Shown: one piece after another, positions 61,475 to 64,000 of the stretch | How positions within the stretch are numbered: position 1 is the first letter of the stretch | Layout: each line of letters begins with the position of its first letter | Assembly (NCBI RefSeq): GCF_000620465.1 | Contig: NZ_JIBE01000004.1 | Span: 1,054,001 to 1,118,000 of the forward strand | Direction: 5' to 3' | Origin: Ralstonia sp. UNC404CL21Col | GTDB lineage: Bacteria; Pseudomonadota; Gammaproteobacteria; Burkholderiales; Burkholderiaceae | Length of the DNA: 64,000 bases | The notes under the pieces: generated by a model | What the model was told of the DNA's origin: nothing | The model's input: the letters and a program-made list of their open reading frames with translations, nothing else | The model's database searches: none | Made by a program: the position numbers and the translations under genes

Positions 61475-62778
61475 GATGCGCGCGGCGCCGATGCCGCCGG
61501 TGCCGAAGCCGGCGCGGGCGTGACGATGGTCACCGCCTCGCCTTGCTCGATGGAATCCGCCGGGTTGAGGATCAGCGCGTCGTTGGGCTTGAGGCCCGAG
61601 ACGATTTCCACCGTGCGGCCGTAGTCGCGCCCGATGGTGACAGGGCGCAGGTCGACGCGGCCGTTTTCTGCGATGGCGATGCGCGGGCCTTCCTTGCGGA
61701 AGAGCAGCGTGTTCGTCGGCACGAGGTAGGTGCCCTGCGCGCTGGCGCTCGCGCTCGCACTATCGCCGGACGATTTGCCCTTGATGGCGACCTGCACGTA
61801 CGCACCCGGCAGCAGGCGGCCGTCCTTGTTGGGCAGCTGCACTTCCACCTGCATGGTGCGGGTCGTGGCGTCGATGGCGCCCGAGGCGCGTGCGATGGTG
61901 CCGTGGAAGGTCTGGCCGGGCAGCTCCGACAGCGTGACAGCCACGTCCTGTCCAACCTTCACCTGCTGCGAATACGCCTGCGGCACATACAGGTAGATGC
62001 GCAGCGGATCGGTCTGCGCCAGCGTGAACAGCTCGCGGTTGGCGCCCGCGTTGCCGGCATTGACCAGCGTGCCGACATCGACATTGCGCTTGGTCACCAC
62101 ACCCGCAAACGGCGCCACCACGCGGCGGAAACCTTGCAGCTCCTGCAGGCGGCGCACGTTGGCTTCGGCGGCGGCCAGGTCGGCCTGGGCCTGGTTGGCG
62201 GCGCTGGTGCGCTCGTCCAGTTCCTGTTGCGAGACGGCGTCTTTCTGACGCAGGTTCTGCCAGCGCGTGAGCGAGGTCTGCGCCAGCGCCTTGCGTGCGG
62301 CGGCCTGGTTGCGTGTGGCTTGTGCCTGGTTCAGTTCCTGGTCGACTTCGGGCGTGTCGAGCAGCGCCAGCACTTCGCCCTTGTCCACATGGGCGCCGAT
62401 GTCCTTGAACCAGCGCAGCACGTAGCCGCTGGTGCGGGCATAGATGGGCGATTCAACGTAGCCCTGCAGCGTGCCCGGCAGCGTCAGCTCGCGGCTGGCG
62501 TTGGCCGGTTTGGGTGCAGTGGTGGTGACGTAGCGGCTGGTCTGCGCGCTCACCTGACGCTCCAGCGCATGCGCGTTGTAGTAGCGGCTGACCAGCGTGC
62601 GCCCAGCGCCCAGCGCCAGCAGAACCACCACGACGATCACGACCCAGCGTGCACGGCGCATGGCCGGCGCGCGGTCCACCTGTTCGATCGGGTCGACGGT
62701 GACGACGTGGTGCGGCGGGCCGTCCGCGGGATGCCCGGAATGCGCCCCAGGATGGGCACTGGATGTTTGCTCAGACAT
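61471..62778 (-). CDS. RND efflux periplasmic adaptor (membrane fusion protein)
   Basis: 435 aa. A His-rich cytoplasmic N terminus, a TM anchor (~45-63), lipoyl halves (SGYVLRWFKDIGAHVDKGEVLALLDTPE and FAGVVTKRNVDVGTLVNAG) around a coiled-coil hairpin, then the beta-barrel and membrane-proximal domains. A Ser/Ala run (SGDSASASASAQ) interrupts the C-terminal part. It links pump and outer-membrane channel. ATG 62778 overlaps the pump stop by eight bases. Confidence 0.9.
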   Translation of the reverse strand: MSEQTSSAHPGAHSGHPADGPPHHVVTVDPIEQVDRAPAMRRARWVVIVVVVLLALGAGRTLVSRYYNAHALERQVSAQTSRYVTTTAPKPANASRELTLPGTLQGYVESPIYARTSGYVLRWFKDIGAHVDKGEVLALLDTPEVDQELNQAQATRNQAAARKALAQTSLTRWQNLRQKDAVSQQELDERTSAANQAQADLAAAEANVRRLQELQGFRRVVAPFAGVVTKRNVDVGTLVNAGNAGANRELFTLAQTDPLRIYLYVPQAYSQQVKVGQDVAVTLSELPGQTFHGTIARASGAIDATTRTMQVEVQLPNKDGRLLPGAYVQVAIKGKSSGDSASASASAQGTYLVPTNTLLFRKEGPRIAIAENGRVDLRPVTIGRDYGRTVEIVSGLKPNDALILNPADSIEQGEAVTIVTPAPASAPAASAPRAS

Positions 62779-64000
62779 GTCCTTCGCTTCCCCGCAAATC
62801 GTCACTACGCCGGGCGGCGCGCCGCTGCAATCTGTCGTGCACGCTGGCAAACACCACCGGAACAAAGAAAAGGGTCGAGACGGTCGCGAACAGCAGACCG
62901 CCGATCACCGCGCGCCCCAGCGGCGCGTTCTGCTCTGCGCCCTCGCCGAGGCCCAACGCCATGGGCACCATGCCGATGATCATCGCCAGCGCCGTCATCA
63001 GCACCGGACGCAGGCGGGTGGCGCCGGCTTCGAGCGCGGCCTGCACCGGCGCGATGCCTTCGGCCAGGCGCTCGCGCGCAAAAGAGATCAGCAGGATCGA
63101 GTTGGCCGTCGCCACGCCCATCGTCATGATTGCCCCCGTGAGCGAGGGCACCGACAGCGTCGTCCCCGTCACGAACAGCATCCACGCGATGCCCGCCAGC
63201 GCCGCCGGCAGTGCGGTCACGATGATGAGCGGGTCGATCCACGACTGGAAGTTCACGACGATCAGCAGGTACACCAGCACGATCGCCATGACGAGGCCGA
63301 GCCCCAAGCCGAGGAACGACGATTCCATCGTCTTCACCTGACCGCGCACCGTAATCTGCGCGCCGCGTGGCAGCTTCGGGCGGATGTCGTCGACGGCCTT
63401 CTGCACTTCCTTGGCGACGGCGCCCAGGTCGCGGCCCTGCACGGCGGCATAGACGTCCACCACCGGCGTGATGTCGTAGTGCGATACCACTTGCGGCTGC
63501 ACCGCAGGGCTCACCTGCACGAGGTTGCCCAGCAACTGCGGCCCGCCTGCCTGTGCGGCGCCACCGCGCGAGCTTGCCACCGGCGTGCGCAGCAGTGCGT
63601 CGAGCGAATCGACGCGGTACTGCGGGCTGGTGACGGCCACCTGGTACACCACACCGTTGATCGGGTTGAGCCAGAACGTGGGCGAGGTCTGGAAGCTTGA
63701 GCTGAGCGACACGAGCAGGTTCTGCGCCACGTCACGCCCTTCCAGGCCGACCTGCTGGATGCGCGTGCGATCCATGTTCAAGGCGAGCGTGGGCTGGTCG
63801 AAACGCTGGTGCACATGCGTATCCACCGCGCCAGGAATCTGCTTGATGCGGTTGGCCAGAATGCCCGCAAGCTGCTGGTTGGTCGCCACGTCGGCGCCGG
63901 AGAATTGCACGTCGATGGCCGACGGCAGACCGAAGTTCAGGATCTGGCTGACGATGTCTGCAGGCTGGAACGCGAATTCCACGCCCGGAAAGCGTTTGGG
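62771..64000 (-). CDS. RND efflux permease, C-terminal part (5' end outside window)
   Basis: The frame is open to base 64000; about 409 codons are visible, roughly the last two fifths of a ~1050-residue pump. FPGVEFAFQPADIVSQILNFGLPSAIDVQF marks a second periplasmic loop, and the GLGLGLVMAIVLVYLLIVV and PSLTGAIMTMGVATANSILLISFA helices are typical of HAE-1/hydrophobe RND pumps. Operon order pump, adaptor, outer-membrane lipoprotein. Substrate range not inferable. Confidence 0.9.
   Translation of the reverse strand, partial: PKRFPGVEFAFQPADIVSQILNFGLPSAIDVQFSGADVATNQQLAGILANRIKQIPGAVDTHVHQRFDQPTLALNMDRTRIQQVGLEGRDVAQNLLVSLSSSFQTSPTFWLNPINGVVYQVAVTSPQYRVDSLDALLRTPVASSRGGAAQAGGPQLLGNLVQVSPAVQPQVVSHYDITPVVDVYAAVQGRDLGAVAKEVQKAVDDIRPKLPRGAQITVRGQVKTMESSFLGLGLGLVMAIVLVYLLIVVNFQSWIDPLIIVTALPAALAGIAWMLFVTGTTLSVPSLTGAIMTMGVATANSILLISFARERLAEGIAPVQAALEAGATRLRPVLMTALAMIIGMVPMALGLGEGAEQNAPLGRAVIGGLLFATVSTLFFVPVVFASVHDRLQRRAARRSDDLRGSEGHV

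Overview
The window looks like a chromosomal segment of a high-GC betaproteobacterium of the Ralstonia/Cupriavidus group. This is inferred from a GC-rich coding style, a Wsp chemosensory module, an intracellular polyhydroxyalkanoate depolymerase, many paralogous catabolic operons, and XylFGH/OprB and Liv-type transporters. No rRNA, tRNA, CRISPR array, insertion sequence or integrase was recognised. About 50 genes cover most of the sequence, and both ends cut genes (wspE on the left, an RND pump on the right).

Layout: 1-5.3 kb holds c-di-GMP signalling (end of wspE, wspF, wspR, and a convergent Cache-PAS-GGDEF-EAL protein). 5.5-10.1 kb is a beta-oxidation operon (acyl-CoA dehydrogenase, thiolase, FadB-like protein). 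10.1-12.2 kb has a GlxA-type AraC regulator, a tiny membrane protein, a tautomerase and a MarR regulator. 12.27-12.80 kb is a large nested inverted repeat with no gene. 12.8-17.4 kb is an iron-uptake operon (DUF3325, DUF3649, PepSY protein, TonB-dependent siderophore receptor) behind a Fur-box-like site. 17.4-22.8 kb has small redox enzymes with TetR, MarR and AraC regulators, plus two paralogous lipoproteins.

22.84-30.66 kb is an accessory island. It carries one giant gene of 2194 codons: a transglutaminase-like N terminus, DUF4011, a superfamily-1 helicase, a PD-(D/E)xK/Vsr-like nuclease and DUF3320. This architecture resembles the single-gene antiphage class called hhe. The island is bracketed by two 101-bp direct repeats (97/101 identical) that duplicate the 5' end and promoter of the neighbouring araC-type gene, and it also holds a decayed DUF4010-like gene. 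Its base composition is visibly lower in GC than the flanks. It separates an AraC regulator from an EamA exporter that were probably divergent neighbours before.

31.7-39.2 kb is a sugar module: a LacI regulator and an operon for an OprB porin, XylF, XylG, XylH and a uronate-dehydrogenase-like SDR, with two LacI-type operators upstream of oprB. cynS (cyanase) follows. 39.8-48.3 kb has a GntR regulator diverging from a Liv-type ABC importer (Tat-exported binding protein, two permeases, two ATPases), which runs on into an M20 amidohydrolase and an M81 (MlrC-like) metallopeptidase. 48.2-51.8 kb holds a cupin protein, phaZ and a GST. 51.9-58.7 kb is a probable D-amino-acid / N-acyl-D-amino-acid module (DadA-like oxidase, RidA, amidase, MHS transporter, XRE-cupin regulator with duplicated operator, secreted D-aminoacylase). 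59-64 kb has a membrane protein and a tripartite RND efflux operon.

Start codons were moved from the longest reading frame wherever a ribosome-binding site, an ATGA overlap or an operator position gave better evidence.
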